A stretch of DNA of 64,000 nt from Brevibacillus laterosporus (GTDB lineage Bacteria; Bacillota; Bacilli; Brevibacillales; Brevibacillaceae): positions 1-64,000 of the forward strand of contig NZ_JAUKFY010000014.1 in NCBI RefSeq assembly GCF_030489605.1, read 5' to 3'. Shown piece after piece: positions 9,228 through 18,122 of this stretch (position 1 is its first letter; each line of letters begins with the position of its first letter). A program made the position numbers and the translations under genes. The notes below the pieces were generated by a model. The model was not told where the DNA came from. It worked only from the letters and a program-made list of their open reading frames with translations, and did not search any database.

Positions 9228-9494
9228 AGCCTATCCCAGCGAAGCTTACCTATTGCCTCACCAGAGCCTGCCTACTCATTTGTTATAATGTTCAACCGTC
9301 AAAAAAGAAGCACTCATTGGTCTACCTAACGCCCAGCTAGCCATCGCTCTCTTTGCGTTCTGTCTCCCTAATCCTCTTTCGTACAGTTGTACGTATGATG
9401 TTTGAATTAAATGTAAGCAAAACAAAAAGACCTACGCTTTTAGCTCTGAGGGAAAAAGAAAAAAACCCTCAATAAATACAGGTGGTCTCATTGA
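9228..9494 (-). other. kdp leader between riboswitch and first ORF
   Basis: About 270 non-coding bases. Reading along the minus strand, the aptamer is followed by a GGAGGTC-AATGA-GACCACC hairpin (one A-A mismatch), then TTGAGGG and a pyrimidine tract with seven T residues, then a complementary CCCTCAG. This is where the riboswitch's terminator/antiterminator should lie, but I cannot fix the exact pairing by eye. Confidence 0.5.
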
Positions 9495-9630
9495 CCTCCT
9501 TCGCTTTAGCCGACGAAGTTAGCTGACGGGTAGGATGGCGAAAGAGTTACTCATCCCTTCTACATCTAGTAGAATTAACCCCAATAAAAAGTGGGTCCTC
9601 CGTTCCCGAATGCCTCGGGATTTGGCCGTT
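9495..9630 (-). ncRNA. c-di-AMP riboswitch (ydaO/yuaA class)
   Basis: On the minus strand the conserved core elements appear in order: AACGGCCAAATCCCGA, then ACGGAGGACCCACTTTTT, then ATTGGGGTTAATTC, then CCTACCCGTCAGCTAACTTC, then GGCTAAAGCGAAGGAGG. These correspond closely to the ydaO aptamer, whose ligand is cyclic di-AMP. Binding normally turns K+-import genes off when c-di-AMP (and K+) is high. It follows a good promoter and precedes the kdp genes, so it is the likely main control of the operon, which here lacks KdpDE two-component control. Confidence 0.94.
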
Positions 9631-9655
9631 ATGCTATTGGGTGCTTACGAGTCTT

Positions 9656-9684
9656 ATTATACGTCCTCGCTTATCTTCTGTTAA
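9656..9684 (-). promoter_or_regulatory. Sigma-A promoter of the kdp operon
   Basis: Minus strand: -35 TTAACA (one mismatch from consensus), 17-base spacer, perfect -10 TATAAT. Transcription should begin near 9649, about 20 bases before the riboswitch core. Confidence 0.85.
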
Positions 9685-9733
9685 CAGTGATCTAGCTACA
9701 AAAACTGTCAATTTCATGTAAAATTACGCATTT

Positions 9734-9761
9734 CTGAGGAAACAATCTCACATTTCCTCAG
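9734..9761. terminator. Hairpin downstream of mobB
   Basis: A perfect 9-bp stem (CTGAGGAAA / TTTCCTCAG, ten-base loop) lies just past the mobB stop. It lacks a clear T-tract on the minus strand, so termination is a guess. Confidence 0.45.
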
Positions 9762-9775
9762 CCAATCTCATTATT

Positions 9776-10321
9776 TTATTTATTTTCTTTTGTTTTCGTA
9801 TTTTGTACAAGCCGATGCCTATCAACAAATTGAAAAATCTCCTCCACTTGATCAATGAAAAAAACAGGAATAGACATCTTCGGTAATGGCAGCCAGCTTA
9901 CTACTGCCAAGATGTTTTGCACCTTGTCCAGCAACTCCTTATCTTTCTCTCGCCGGATTACCACGATTTTCGGATAGGACTCCCGTTTAAAGCCTTCCAC
10001 TATGATCAGCTCGGCCCCCTGTTCGCTCATCCTCGAGATAAGCTTGGGGAGCGGAACTGCTTGATTTTCCATCCAAGCGGTTTGTGTAGCCGATTGAATA
10101 GCTACCATAGGCGCTCCTGCCTGCCGGAAGTTCCATGTATCTTTTCCCTGATCATCTAATTCAAAGTCATGTCCATCATGCTTAATTACACCCAGTCGTA
10201 CTCCCATCTGTGTAAAACGCTCAATTAACTTGCATACCAATGTCGTTTTGCCTGAGTTGGAATACCCCACAAATTGAATAACAATATCTGTAGATTCCAT
10301 TTGATTTACTTCATTGTTCAT
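9776..10321 (-). CDS. mobB: Molybdopterin-guanine dinucleotide biosynthesis protein MobB
   Basis: 181 residues; GTP-binding adapter that assists MobA in attaching GMP to molybdenum cofactor. P-loop GYSNSGKTT lies near residue 20, followed by the MobB motifs GVIKHDGHDFELDDQGKDTW and the AELIIVEGFKRESYPKIVVIR segment. I place the start at the ATG that overlaps the mobA stop (ATGA), preceded by AGGAGA in the end of mobA; this indicates translational coupling. An upstream in-frame ATG would add 11 residues inside mobA. Confidence 0.93.
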   Translation of the reverse strand: MNNEVNQMESTDIVIQFVGYSNSGKTTLVCKLIERFTQMGVRLGVIKHDGHDFELDDQGKDTWNFRQAGAPMVAIQSATQTAWMENQAVPLPKLISRMSEQGAELIIVEGFKRESYPKIVVIRREKDKELLDKVQNILAVVSWLPLPKMSIPVFFIDQVEEIFQFVDRHRLVQNTKTKENK

Positions 10322-10950
10322 TTGTTTTCTCCTAACAAATTTTTGCTGTCCCATACTTTTTTTGCTTCTTCATAATCAGCAGGGGTATTCATATTAAAGG
10401 TAGTCAGATCATCCCAGCATTCATCCGTTGCTTCCTTTACCATCATCTCTTCTAACGCATGCATTACCCGGAAATCTTCCCGATCCAGAGCTGCCTTCCA
10501 AATTTCTTTGGTTTGTTGATGATAAAGCCCAAATAACGGCTGTAATCGCCCGCCCGCTTTCGCTACTACAGCATTTACATCTTTATCTAAACGATCGTTT
10601 AAATTTTCGAATAAACGTTGTACATGCTCCGTACGCAAAAATGGCAGGTCACAGGATACAACCAAATACCACTCTTCCTGCCTTACAGACATACCCGAAT
10701 AAATACCGCTGATCGGCCCATGTGAAGCTACGATATCACCTGTGATAAACACTTTTGTTCCAAGCTCATTGATGGGAGGCAATCGTTTTCGATCATTCGT
10801 CACAATCACACAGGGGCGACCCAGCGGCAACATCTGCTCTAGCATATGTAAAATGAGTGGTTTCCCCTGCCATTCCAGTAGTTCTTTGGGCTTACCCATA
10901 CGGCTGCTTTGTCCCCCTGCTAAAATTACAATACATAATGAATCCACCAT
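10318..10950 (-). CDS. mobA: Molybdenum cofactor guanylyltransferase MobA
   Basis: 210 residues. MobA transfers GMP from GTP to molybdopterin, giving the guanine dinucleotide cofactor of nitrate reductase and related enzymes. The N-terminal LAGGQSSRMGKPKELL is the nucleotidyltransferase signature (LAGGxSxRMGxxK), and VVSCDLPFL holds the metal-binding Asp. It is divergent from the fnr gene, and the shared intergenic region carries a possible FNR site, fitting a role in anaerobic nitrate respiration. No nitrate reductase genes lie in the window. Confidence 0.93.
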   Translation of the reverse strand: MVDSLCIVILAGGQSSRMGKPKELLEWQGKPLILHMLEQMLPLGRPCVIVTNDRKRLPPINELGTKVFITGDIVASHGPISGIYSGMSVRQEEWYLVVSCDLPFLRTEHVQRLFENLNDRLDKDVNAVVAKAGGRLQPLFGLYHQQTKEIWKAALDREDFRVMHALEEMMVKEATDECWDDLTTFNMNTPADYEEAKKVWDSKNLLGENK

Positions 10951-11063
10951 TTTTCATCACCCCGCTTATTTTTCATACTTCTTTCATACATTTATGGACA
11001 AATGGCAAAATAGTTATGATGCTATATTCATATGCAACAGTAATTGATATACTAAGACCGTAC

Positions 11064-11087
11064 CTTGTAACAAGTATCACTTACAAG
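11064..11087. promoter_or_regulatory. Dyad with FNR-box resemblance upstream of fnr
   Basis: A perfect 7-bp inverted repeat, CTTGTAA-N10-TTACAAG. Inside it, TGTAA-N6-TCACT differs at two positions from the Bacillus FNR/CRP site TGTGA-N6-TCACA. It lies 32 bases before the fnr start and could mediate autoregulation and possibly mobA control. Confidence 0.45.
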
Positions 11088-11118
11088 AGAGAAAAGTATG
11101 AAGTGAGGGAAAATCTTC

Positions 11119-11826
11119 ATGCCTGTAGAAACGAAAACCTTCGTGGATCAAATATCTCGAGCATTTTGGGAAGATATGAAACGTATGTCGACCCTCGTAG
11201 AAAGTATTCCGGGTAAGCCGTTATTTTTTGACGGAGACCCTGCTGATTATGTTTATTTGGTAGAAAGCGGTAAGGTCCGGCTATCTAAGACTAGCACAGA
11301 CGGAAAAGAATTAACCCTTCAAGTATATAATCCGGGTGAGTTATTTGGTCTGTTCGGGCTGTTTAATTCATCCCTGTGTTATAGTGCTACTGCCGTGGTC
11401 CTGCAGCCCGGCGAATTACGAGTCATCTCTCGTGCGTCCCTAGAAGAGCTTCTCACTGCAAACGGTGCCTATTGTGTAGAGTTCCTGCGTTGGATGAGTC
11501 TAGAGAACCGCCGTATGCAATCTAAGTTCCGCGATCTTTTATTAAACGGAAAAACAGGTGCGCTCTATTCAACTCTCATTCGCATGTGTAACACATACGG
11601 CCGCAAGCTTCCACACGGTATCCTGATCGATCTATCACTAACCAATAAAGACTTAGCTCAATTTATTGGACTTACACGGGAAAGCGTTAATCGGTTATTA
11701 GGTGATTTAAAAAAACTAGATGTAATTGAACCTCTGCCAAATGGCTACATTCTAGTAAAAGACATTCACTATTTACGGGAAAAAATATGCTGTGATGATT
11801 GTCCACCAGATATTTGCCGTTTGTAG
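11119..11826 (+). CDS. fnr: Bacillus-type FNR anaerobic regulator
   Basis: 235 residues: cyclic-nucleotide-binding-like domain (about 30-120), dimer helix (120-150), and a CRP-type helix-turn-helix at about 176-197 with recognition helix RESVNR. The C-terminus has Cys224, Cys225, Cys228 and Cys233. Cys225-x2-Cys228-x4-Cys233 matches the three cluster ligands of B. subtilis Fnr, and Asp139 lies where that protein's fourth ligand (Asp141) is expected, two residues shifted throughout. It should therefore bind an oxygen-sensitive 4Fe-4S cluster and activate anaerobic genes. Start ATG follows GTGAGG. A strong terminator follows. Confidence 0.93.
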   Translation: MPVETKTFVDQISRAFWEDMKRMSTLVESIPGKPLFFDGDPADYVYLVESGKVRLSKTSTDGKELTLQVYNPGELFGLFGLFNSSLCYSATAVVLQPGELRVISRASLEELLTANGAYCVEFLRWMSLENRRMQSKFRDLLLNGKTGALYSTLIRMCNTYGRKLPHGILIDLSLTNKDLAQFIGLTRESVNRLLGDLKKLDVIEPLPNGYILVKDIHYLREKICCDDCPPDICRL

Positions 11827-11882
11827 CGCATGCCTATATTACTTTCATTTTAATGAAAAGAACGATACACAATCAAATACAA

Positions 11883-11925
11883 GAAGCCTGTTGAACGACT
11901 CAACAGGCTTCCTTTTTTATTTTTC
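11883..11925 (+). terminator. Terminator of fnr
   Basis: A perfect 12-bp stem, GAAGCCTGTTGA / TCAACAGGCTTC with a 5-base loop, followed by CTTTTTTATTTTT. Its hairpin may also stop minus-strand transcription of the convergent peptide-binding protein gene. Confidence 0.92.
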
Positions 11926-11931
11926 GATATC

Positions 11932-13575
11932 TTATTCAGCAATGTAAGACCATTTGTAATCGACGAAACCAAGTGCATCAAGCAATACGCCTTTTACTTT
12001 GTCATTTTGAATCCAGTTTTGTGTACGGTAGTAGATTGGAATTACAGGCATTTCATCCATGATGATTTGCTCTGCTTCAGCAAACAACTGTGTACGTTTC
12101 TCTTGATTTGGTTCAGAAGCAGACTTGATTAATAGCTCCTTGTATCTTGGATTTTCCCAGTTTGTATCATTGTTACCGCCCTTTTTATCACGGTACAGCT
12201 CTAGGAAGTTAATTGGATCATTGAAGTCAGCAGACCAAGCCATACGCCCGATTTGATAGTTACCTTGGTGCAGCTTATCAATGTATACTTTCCACTCAGT
12301 ATTTTCCAGTTTTACATCTACGCCCAAATTCTTTTTCCATTGGTCTTGGATGGCTTCTGCAATTTTCTTGTTACCTTCCAACGTATTAAAGGATAGTGAA
12401 ATTGGAGGCAGCTTGGTGATGCCTAGCTCTTTCATGCCTTCGTCTAACAATTTTTTAGCTGTTGCTGCATCGTTATCTTTAAAGTAGCCTTCTGGTTTAA
12501 TTGCCATAGTTGGAGGCAGGATACCAAGTGCTGGTTGCTCTCCAGCTTGCGTAATGTTTTCTACAATCGCTTTACGGTCTACCGCATAAGCAAAGGCTTT
12601 ACGAATTTTTGCATTAGTAAACGGTGCTTTTTCTGTATTGAACTTGTACCAATAAATGGATGCAGTAGGTTTCACCTTCAAGGCACCCTCTGCTTTTTTG
12701 ATAGGCACAACGTCTGTCGGCAAGTCTCCAACTGGTTTACCTGCCCAATCCAAATCGCCGTTTTCAAACATGGAAAGCTCTGTATTGCCATCATCAATCA
12801 TGGAGAATTCAATTTTTTCCATTTTTACTGAATCTTTATCCCAGTAGTTCTCGTTCTTGGTCAACACAATCTTACTCTTATGCTCCCAAGTATCTAGCTT
12901 GAACGGACCGTTACCCACGTGGGTTTTTGCGTTTTTCGCCCAGTCAGGATTTTCGGTATCTACTTTTTGATTAATTGGATAGTATGTGTAGAAGGCTGTT
13001 AGCTCCAAGAAGAATGGAGTAGGATTTTCTAACGTAACTTCTAATGTGTTATCATTAATAGCTTTGATACCTACATCTTCAATTTTTCCTTTACCCTTAT
13101 GGAATGCTTCTGCACCCTTAATGTAATAAAGCTGGTAAGCATAGCTAGCTGCTGTTTTTGGAGTAAGAACGCGTTTCCAAGCATATTCGTAGTCTTTAGC
13201 AGTAACAGGGTCACCGTTAGACCACTTTGAATCACGCAATGTGAATGTATATGTTTTTAAATCATCTGAAATTTTAACATCGGATGCAACAGAATTGTGA
13301 GGCTTGCCGTCTTCACCCAAACGAGTTAGACCATCAAAGGTAGAACGAACAATCGCCCCGGAAGTAGCATCTTCTGTAAGACCAGGATCAAGCGTAGGAG
13401 GCTCAGATGCAAGGTTTAAATGAAGGGTTTGATTGCCGCTTGCTTTTGAATCTTCAGACTTTTTAGATTCGTTACCAGCCGGAGCAGCTCCATTACCGTT
13501 ACCTGCACCACAGCCTGCAAGAGCGGCACCTAATACAAGAACGGAACTCATCAACACAAATATATTTTTCTTCAT
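11932..13575 (-). CDS. Peptide ABC transporter substrate-binding lipoprotein (OppA family)
   Basis: 547 residues. A signal peptide with lipobox LAGC (Cys22) precedes a Gly/Asn/Ala-rich linker and a family 5 solute-binding domain containing LNLASEPPTLDPGL, the signature region TFTLRDSKWSNGDPVTAKDYEYAWKRVL and a C-terminal IYYRTQNWIQN segment. It binds oligopeptides outside the membrane and delivers them to an Opp permease. No permease or ATPase genes are adjacent, so it is an orphan binding protein using a permease encoded elsewhere. Several OppA-like proteins of this group also bind signalling or murein peptides; the ligand cannot be told from sequence. Confidence 0.93.
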   Translation of the reverse strand: MKKNIFVLMSSVLVLGAALAGCGAGNGNGAAPAGNESKKSEDSKASGNQTLHLNLASEPPTLDPGLTEDATSGAIVRSTFDGLTRLGEDGKPHNSVASDVKISDDLKTYTFTLRDSKWSNGDPVTAKDYEYAWKRVLTPKTAASYAYQLYYIKGAEAFHKGKGKIEDVGIKAINDNTLEVTLENPTPFFLELTAFYTYYPINQKVDTENPDWAKNAKTHVGNGPFKLDTWEHKSKIVLTKNENYWDKDSVKMEKIEFSMIDDGNTELSMFENGDLDWAGKPVGDLPTDVVPIKKAEGALKVKPTASIYWYKFNTEKAPFTNAKIRKAFAYAVDRKAIVENITQAGEQPALGILPPTMAIKPEGYFKDNDAATAKKLLDEGMKELGITKLPPISLSFNTLEGNKKIAEAIQDQWKKNLGVDVKLENTEWKVYIDKLHQGNYQIGRMAWSADFNDPINFLELYRDKKGGNNDTNWENPRYKELLIKSASEPNQEKRTQLFAEAEQIIMDEMPVIPIYYRTQNWIQNDKVKGVLLDALGFVDYKWSYIAE

Positions 13576-13695
13576 AGTTGTACATCCCCCTTTTATGTTT
13601 ATAGCGAAAGATATGAATAGATTTTATACTAATTTTATTTTTACGTTTTATCAAATAAAACAAAATTAAATATTATTAAATCTATTAACATAAAC

Positions 13696-13734
13696 AAAAG
13701 AGTCATTACGTAAAATATGCGTAATGACTCTTTT
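13696..13734. terminator. Terminator of the carbonic anhydrase gene
   Basis: A perfect 15-bp stem (AAAAGAGTCATTACG / CGTAATGACTCTTTT) with a 9-base loop, just past the carbonic anhydrase stop and inside the peptide-binding gene's upstream region. Confidence 0.8.
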
Positions 13735-13741
13735 GTACATT

Positions 13742-14308
13742 TTATTTTTTTTCATATCCATTTATCACTACATCTAGCTTACCTGTACTTGGGTCAATGA
13801 TTAAACCATGGATTGGCACCGATGGAGGCAGTAACGGATGATTAAGGATCATATCGACACTCTCTTTGACAGCATCGGTCACGTTATCAAAACCTCGCAA
13901 CCACTTTTCCAAATTTATTCCAGCGCTTTTCAAGAGATGTAACGAATCTGCCGAAACCCCTCGTTCTCGCACCTTTTCTAAAAAATGCGTAGGATTAATC
14001 GCACTCATTCCGCAATCGTAATGACCTACCACTATGACTTCTTCTGCTTGTAACTCATAGATAGCCACTAAGATACTTCTCATAACCGCCCCAAACGGAT
14101 GAGAGACAATAGCTCCTGCTGTCTTAATAATCTTGACATCTCCATTTTTGACGTTCATTGCGTGAGGAAGAAGTTCGACCAGTCTTGTGTCCATACATGA
14201 AATGACAACCAACCGTTTATCAGGAAACTTGGTTGTTGTGAACTCCGTATATCTCTGATTTTCTACGAACTTTTTATTGTACTCTAAAATCTCTTCAAGT
14301 TTTCCCAC
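13742..14308 (-). CDS. Beta-class carbonic anhydrase (YtiB-like)
   Basis: 188 residues, the size of the B. subtilis YtiB type. It interconverts CO2 and bicarbonate in the cytoplasm. Zinc ligands are visible as Cys38 and Asp40 (SCMDTR; Asp40-Arg42 dyad) and His96-x2-Cys99 (GHYDCGM). Starts with GTG, preceded by GAGGTG. Single gene with its own terminator; no neighbour points to a specific pathway. Confidence 0.9.
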   Translation of the reverse strand: MGKLEEILEYNKKFVENQRYTEFTTTKFPDKRLVVISCMDTRLVELLPHAMNVKNGDVKIIKTAGAIVSHPFGAVMRSILVAIYELQAEEVIVVGHYDCGMSAINPTHFLEKVRERGVSADSLHLLKSAGINLEKWLRGFDNVTDAVKESVDMILNHPLLPPSVPIHGLIIDPSTGKLDVVINGYEKK

Positions 14309-14439
14309 GCTTCTTCACCTCGACTTTTCTCTCAATTTGGCCTACCCATTTTCTTAGATGCTGTACGTATTGGTAGGTTTTTTTGTACCTTATTATTTTC
14401 GTGATTTATCTGTCCAATCCCTTTTTGTAGACAAAATAT

Positions 14440-15798
14440 CTACAACTGCGTAACAGTTTGATAGATCAAAAATATATTTAACGCAATAATAACACCACTT
14501 ATCAGCCATGCAATAGCAGTAACCCACTTCTTATTAACAAACTCACCCATTTTAGCTTTGCTACTGGTAAACTGCACTAGTGGAATAATCGCAAAGGGGA
14601 GCTGGATAGATAAAATGACTTGACTTAGTATGAGTAATTCTGTGGTTCCTTTTTCTCCGTATAATGCTGTGACAATCACCGTCGGAACAATCGCAATCAG
14701 GCGAGTAATTAAACGTCGAAGCCACGGTGTTATCCGAAAATTAATAAAACCTTCCATGACAATCTGACCAGCCAATGTACCCGTTAAAGTGGAATTCTGA
14801 CCAGATGCTAGCAAAGCTACCCCAAACAGGATACTCGCTGCTGTTGTTCCTAGCACAGGAGTCAGCAGATAATAAGCGTCTCCAATCTCAGCTATATCTG
14901 TCATGCCAGCCTGATGAAACGTGGAAGCTGACAAAATCAAGATAGATGCATTGATAAACAAGGCGAAGAATAAAGCAATCGTTGAGTCCAACCGAGCATA
15001 TTTAATCGCTTCCCGCTTGCCAGTCTGCGTCCGTTCAAAGTCACGAGTTTGGACAACAGAGGAGTGCAGATACAGATTATGCGGCATGACAGTTGCACCA
15101 ATGATCCCAATCGCGATATAGAGCATCGCAGGATTTGTTACGACTTCAGTACGCGGGATAAATCCTTGCATGATCTCGCTGATTTGAGGCTGAGCCAATA
15201 GGATCTCAACTCCGAAGCACACCCCAATGGTGCCGATTAACGCAATAACAATAGCCTCTATATAACGGAATCCTTTATTTTGTAAAAACAATACTAACAA
15301 CACATCAATAGCAGTAATCAACACCCCATATAATAACGGAATGCCGAATAGCAAATTCAATGCAATTGCTGATCCAATCACTTCTGCTAAATCGCACGCC
15401 GCAATGGCAATCTCGCACAGAACCCATAAAACCATTGCTACTGGCTTGGAATAGTGATCCCGGCAAGCCTGAGCTAAGTCTCGACCTGTTACGATTCCCA
15501 GCTTTCCTGCGAGGGCTTGTAAAAACATTGCCATTATATTCGAAAGAAGAATCACGGACAAAAGTGTATAACCGAACTGGGAACCTCCCGCCAAATCAGT
15601 TGCCCAGTTTCCAGGATCCATATATCCTACAGCAACCAGATAACCCGGTCCCGCAAAAGCTAAAAATTTACGAAATTTGGACGCATTTTTGGGTACACGC
15701 ATTGAACTGTGCACTTCTTGTAAGGAAGGCTGGGTAATCCCTCTTCTCCATCCTTTTCCCTGCTCTGATGCTACCGCTTCTCGATGCTGATCAGACAT
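14440..15798 (-). CDS. mntH: Nramp-family Mn2+/H+ symporter MntH
   Basis: 452 residues with about eleven membrane helices. The metal-binding DPGN motif is in the first helix ([16 protein letters not shown]) and [15 protein letters not shown] in the sixth, both diagnostic of Nramp transporters; [18 protein letters not shown] is the conserved late motif. It imports Mn2+ using the proton gradient. Start ATG follows AAGGGAG. A MntR-like operator lies about 85 bases upstream, so it should be repressed when Mn2+ is sufficient. Confidence 0.96.
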   Translation of the reverse strand: MSDQHREAVASEQGKGWRRGITQPSLQEVHSSMRVPKNASKFRKFLAFAGPGYLVAVGYMDPGNWATDLAGGSQFGYTLLSVILLSNIMAMFLQALAGKLGIVTGRDLAQACRDHYSKPVAMVLWVLCEIAIAACDLAEVIGSAIALNLLFGIPLLYGVLITAIDVLLVLFLQNKGFRYIEAIVIALIGTIGVCFGVEILLAQPQISEIMQGFIPRTEVVTNPAMLYIAIGIIGATVMPHNLYLHSSVVQTRDFERTQTGKREAIKYARLDSTIALFFALFINASILILSASTFHQAGMTDIAEIGDAYYLLTPVLGTTAASILFGVALLASGQNSTLTGTLAGQIVMEGFINFRITPWLRRLITRLIAIVPTVIVTALYGEKGTTELLILSQVILSIQLPFAIIPLVQFTSSKAKMGEFVNKKWVTAIAWLISGVIIALNIFLIYQTVTQL

Positions 15799-15888
15799 TT
15801 GAGATCACTCCCTTCCCAGCTTACCCCTTTTATTTACATGTGCTTGTTATGCTGTCTTCCCTTTTACCTTAATAACCGTAATAACCGT

Positions 15889-15906
15889 TTTTGCACTAAG
15901 GAAACT
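15889..15906. promoter_or_regulatory. MntR operator candidate upstream of mntH
   Basis: TTTTGCACTAAGGAAACT. It is close to the Bacillus MntR site (TTTGCCTTAAGGAAAC type), an imperfect dyad centred on CTAAGG. Position upstream of mntH supports it. Confidence 0.7.
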
Positions 15907-16073
15907 TTGTAATAATTATTATAAACACCTCATTTAAAATGTAAATAGCCCACTCCTGCATCCTATTCACAAAAAGGGGTTTCTGTTTGTTGTTTCCCTA
16001 ACATAAATGGGCTATACTAAATGGGAATTAATTCTTTATCACTACTTTTGCGTAGAAAGAGGGGAGTGTAGTA

Positions 16074-16295
16074 ATGAACAGAAAGAAAATCGCCGGACTA
16101 TTTCTACTATTGGCTCTTATCATAAATACGTTGGCCGTCCTTACTATTGGTTTTGTGGCCTATTCCAGCGGAAGCGCATCATCCCAAGATGTCATGAATA
16201 TCTTCTTTGTCTATAACACATCTGGCGTTCCCTTTTATTTCATCCTATTTATCATTTGGATAAACAACAATGAAGAACGCCATTATCAAAAATAG
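16074..16295 (+). CDS. Small two-helix membrane protein
   Basis: 73 residues with two membrane segments (about 6-30 and 48-66), a short Ser/Gly-rich external loop (SSGSASSQD) and a charged tail (NNNEERHYQK). The site GAGGGGAG is ten bases before the ATG. I do not recognise the family. It lies just upstream of the YjcZ-like peptide gene in the same direction. Confidence 0.7.
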   Translation: MNRKKIAGLFLLLALIINTLAVLTIGFVAYSSGSASSQDVMNIFFVYNTSGVPFYFILFIIWINNNEERHYQK

Positions 16296-16383
16296 TCCAT
16301 TTTTTCAGCAGTGAGGCCCCTACCCAAGCACTTTATTTATGGATACATAGGATAAAGTACATCTGATTGGGAGGGATTAGACC

Positions 16384-16479
16384 ATGAGTATTTTCAGCGG
16401 ATCCAACAACAACTTCGAAATCATCTTGGTTCTATTTATTCTATTGGTAATTATCGCTTGCTGGTGTTGCAATAAGTAG
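16384..16479 (+). CDS. YjcZ-family sporulation-type peptide
   Basis: A 31-residue peptide: a Ser/Asn-rich head (MSIFSGSNNNFE), then the single helix IILVLFILLVIIACWCCNK. The F-x-LIVVLFILLIIVG-W-C pattern is that of YjcZ/SscA-like peptides, small spore-associated proteins. The site GGGAGG precedes the ATG by eight bases. The three cysteines at the end are more than usual for the family. Confidence 0.75.
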   Translation: MSIFSGSNNNFEIILVLFILLVIIACWCCNK

Positions 16480-16590
16480 GCAATGTAGATTGAGAAGTAT
16501 AACCTTGCCTGATCATAGGCACGCAGCAACGTCTAGAAGTGTTTGTAACCAAAATAATCAAGCTTGTTTATTTATGTATAACAAAAAAAT

Positions 16591-16612
16591 CCAGGGTACA
16601 CTCACCCTGGAT
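16591..16612. terminator. Bidirectional terminator
   Basis: TCCAGGGT / ACCCTGGA stem with 6-base loop, flanked by A7 and T6, so it can serve the YjcZ-like gene on plus and the MOSC gene on minus. Confidence 0.88.
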
Positions 16613-16629
16613 TTTTTACTTTGGATTCA

Positions 16630-17316
16630 TTAGGAGCCTTGTAGACGCAAAGATGTATCTATTTCCTCGTCTCCTAATCGTTTCATAAAGCTTTGACGCC
16701 AACTAGCAGATAATGCTTCAACCTTCAAAATTTGCTTTATCGCTTGTTTATTCTTTTTATCGTGGTGCATGATCTGATTAGCAAAGGCAATCGAAATGCC
16801 ATGAGGATCTTTTTCAACCAATGTCATCGTGTCTTCTTGTGAAATTTCTCCCTCTTGTAAAACCCGCAGATAAAAACCCGTATAGCCTGTATTTTGTACT
16901 TGTACCGCCAGATCAATTACATCATAGCGCTTTGCCAATTTATAACATGGCTGTCTTGGCTGAGTGACTTGTACCACAGCACCGCCAATCCGGTAAACAT
17001 CTCCAATACAAACCTCATCCTCTAGCAATCCTTCTATGGTTAAGTTTTCTCCAAAGGCAGAGGCCGGCAATGCCCTGCCCAGTGTCTTTTCCCAATAGGG
17101 ATAGTGCTCGGATGCATAAACGCATACTGCTTTATCTGCCCCGCCATGATACTTCAAATCGGCTTGAGCATCCCCCTGTAATTGGGTTTTTGAAAGATAG
17201 AGAGGCCCTGTTACTGGTTGTTTACATATGCTTGTTACTACCTCTTGTCCTTTATAAGAAAGAACCTGAGGTTGTCCTACATTTACAGAAAGAATTCTGA
17301 CTTGTACCTGCGACAT
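16630..17316 (-). CDS. MOSC-domain protein (YiiM/YflK-like)
   Basis: About 228 residues. MOSC domains bind sulfur or molybdenum-cofactor intermediates. Family features seen are KYHGGADKAVCVYASEHYPYW, AFGENLTIEGL, the invariant Cys in TQPRQPCYKLAKRY, and a C-terminal helical YiiM extension. YiiM-type proteins detoxify N-hydroxylated bases with molybdenum cofactor. I chose the ATG (MSQVQVRI) ten bases after AAGGAGG; an upstream TTG adds 12 residues. It lies 6 kb from mobAB, and a functional link is only suggestive. Confidence 0.88.
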   Translation of the reverse strand: MSQVQVRILSVNVGQPQVLSYKGQEVVTSICKQPVTGPLYLSKTQLQGDAQADLKYHGGADKAVCVYASEHYPYWEKTLGRALPASAFGENLTIEGLLEDEVCIGDVYRIGGAVVQVTQPRQPCYKLAKRYDVIDLAVQVQNTGYTGFYLRVLQEGEISQEDTMTLVEKDPHGISIAFANQIMHHDKKNKQAIKQILKVEALSASWRQSFMKRLGDEEIDTSLRLQGS

Positions 17317-17375
17317 GGTGTTTTTCCTCCTTGGCTTTCTAATATTAGCCATTATACAAGGTATGCCGACCTAAA

Positions 17376-18122
17376 TCAGTTTGTTTTTATGTTTCGAACA
17401 GCCATGACAACGTAAACAGCACCTAACCCCCAGGTAATCGGGCCAATAGGAACAGGCCATGCAGCCACCACTAGAATCCCTTTAATCAGGAAAGGCACTG
17501 TCAAACTGAAGATCGCTAATTTAAACGCTTGACCAAATGTTAATTCCTTTTTCTGTAGGTTGCTTATAATGTAGGCCAAAATACCAAGAATAAATGCGGT
17601 AAACATTGTGCTAAAAATCATGTAAATAAAGATACCCGCAAATATAGTGATCCAGATTACCGTTTCCTTGGTTATAAGCCAGTCAACCAGTTCCGTAAAT
17701 TCTTGCTTGCTTATGTCACGCAAACCAGAATTCAGATAATTTGATTCTCGTACAACAATACCATTTTCAATAAATGTTGCCTTTACCTTCCCAAAAATCA
17801 CTACATACGAACCTTTGGGATAATTCTCTGCTTTAACTTGGTTGTTAGGGTCGAAGATAAACATTTTGTTAGGGGAATAAATCGGGTGATCAGTCTGCAT
17901 GTTCAACACATCATCTTTAAAGGTAAAATCCGGTGTGCTGTTTAGTACAGCCTGCGCCTCTTTTAAAAACATGTTTGATGTATGATAAAAACGAGAAAAA
18001 CCAAACACGCTAATCAGTAAGGCAAGAAACAGGAGAAATCCAAATACGGCCCCAGCTTTCTTGTTTACAAGCTGGCCAAGGTTATTTGGCTTTAACAAAC
18101 TAACTTTTAATGATTCAAACAA
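17376..18122 (-). CDS. DUF1189 membrane protein
   Basis: 248 residues: an N-terminal FESLKVSLLKP motif and helix (about 25-45), an extracytoplasmic domain of about 110 residues, then three or four C-terminal helices with LTFGQAFKLAIFSLTVP. This is the DUF1189 arrangement; function is unknown, with some relatives proposed to affect maltodextrin or envelope processes. Starts TTG, preceded by GGGAGGT. Confidence 0.85.
   Translation of the reverse strand: MFESLKVSLLKPNNLGQLVNKKAGAVFGFLLFLALLISVFGFSRFYHTSNMFLKEAQAVLNSTPDFTFKDDVLNMQTDHPIYSPNKMFIFDPNNQVKAENYPKGSYVVIFGKVKATFIENGIVVRESNYLNSGLRDISKQEFTELVDWLITKETVIWITIFAGIFIYMIFSTMFTAFILGILAYIISNLQKKELTFGQAFKLAIFSLTVPFLIKGILVVAAWPVPIGPITWGLGAVYVVMAVRNIKTN

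Noticed and set aside
8947-9340. Plus-strand ORFs opposite the kdp small genes
   Set aside because: They are shadows of the minus-strand peptides and leader; none has a convincing start site.
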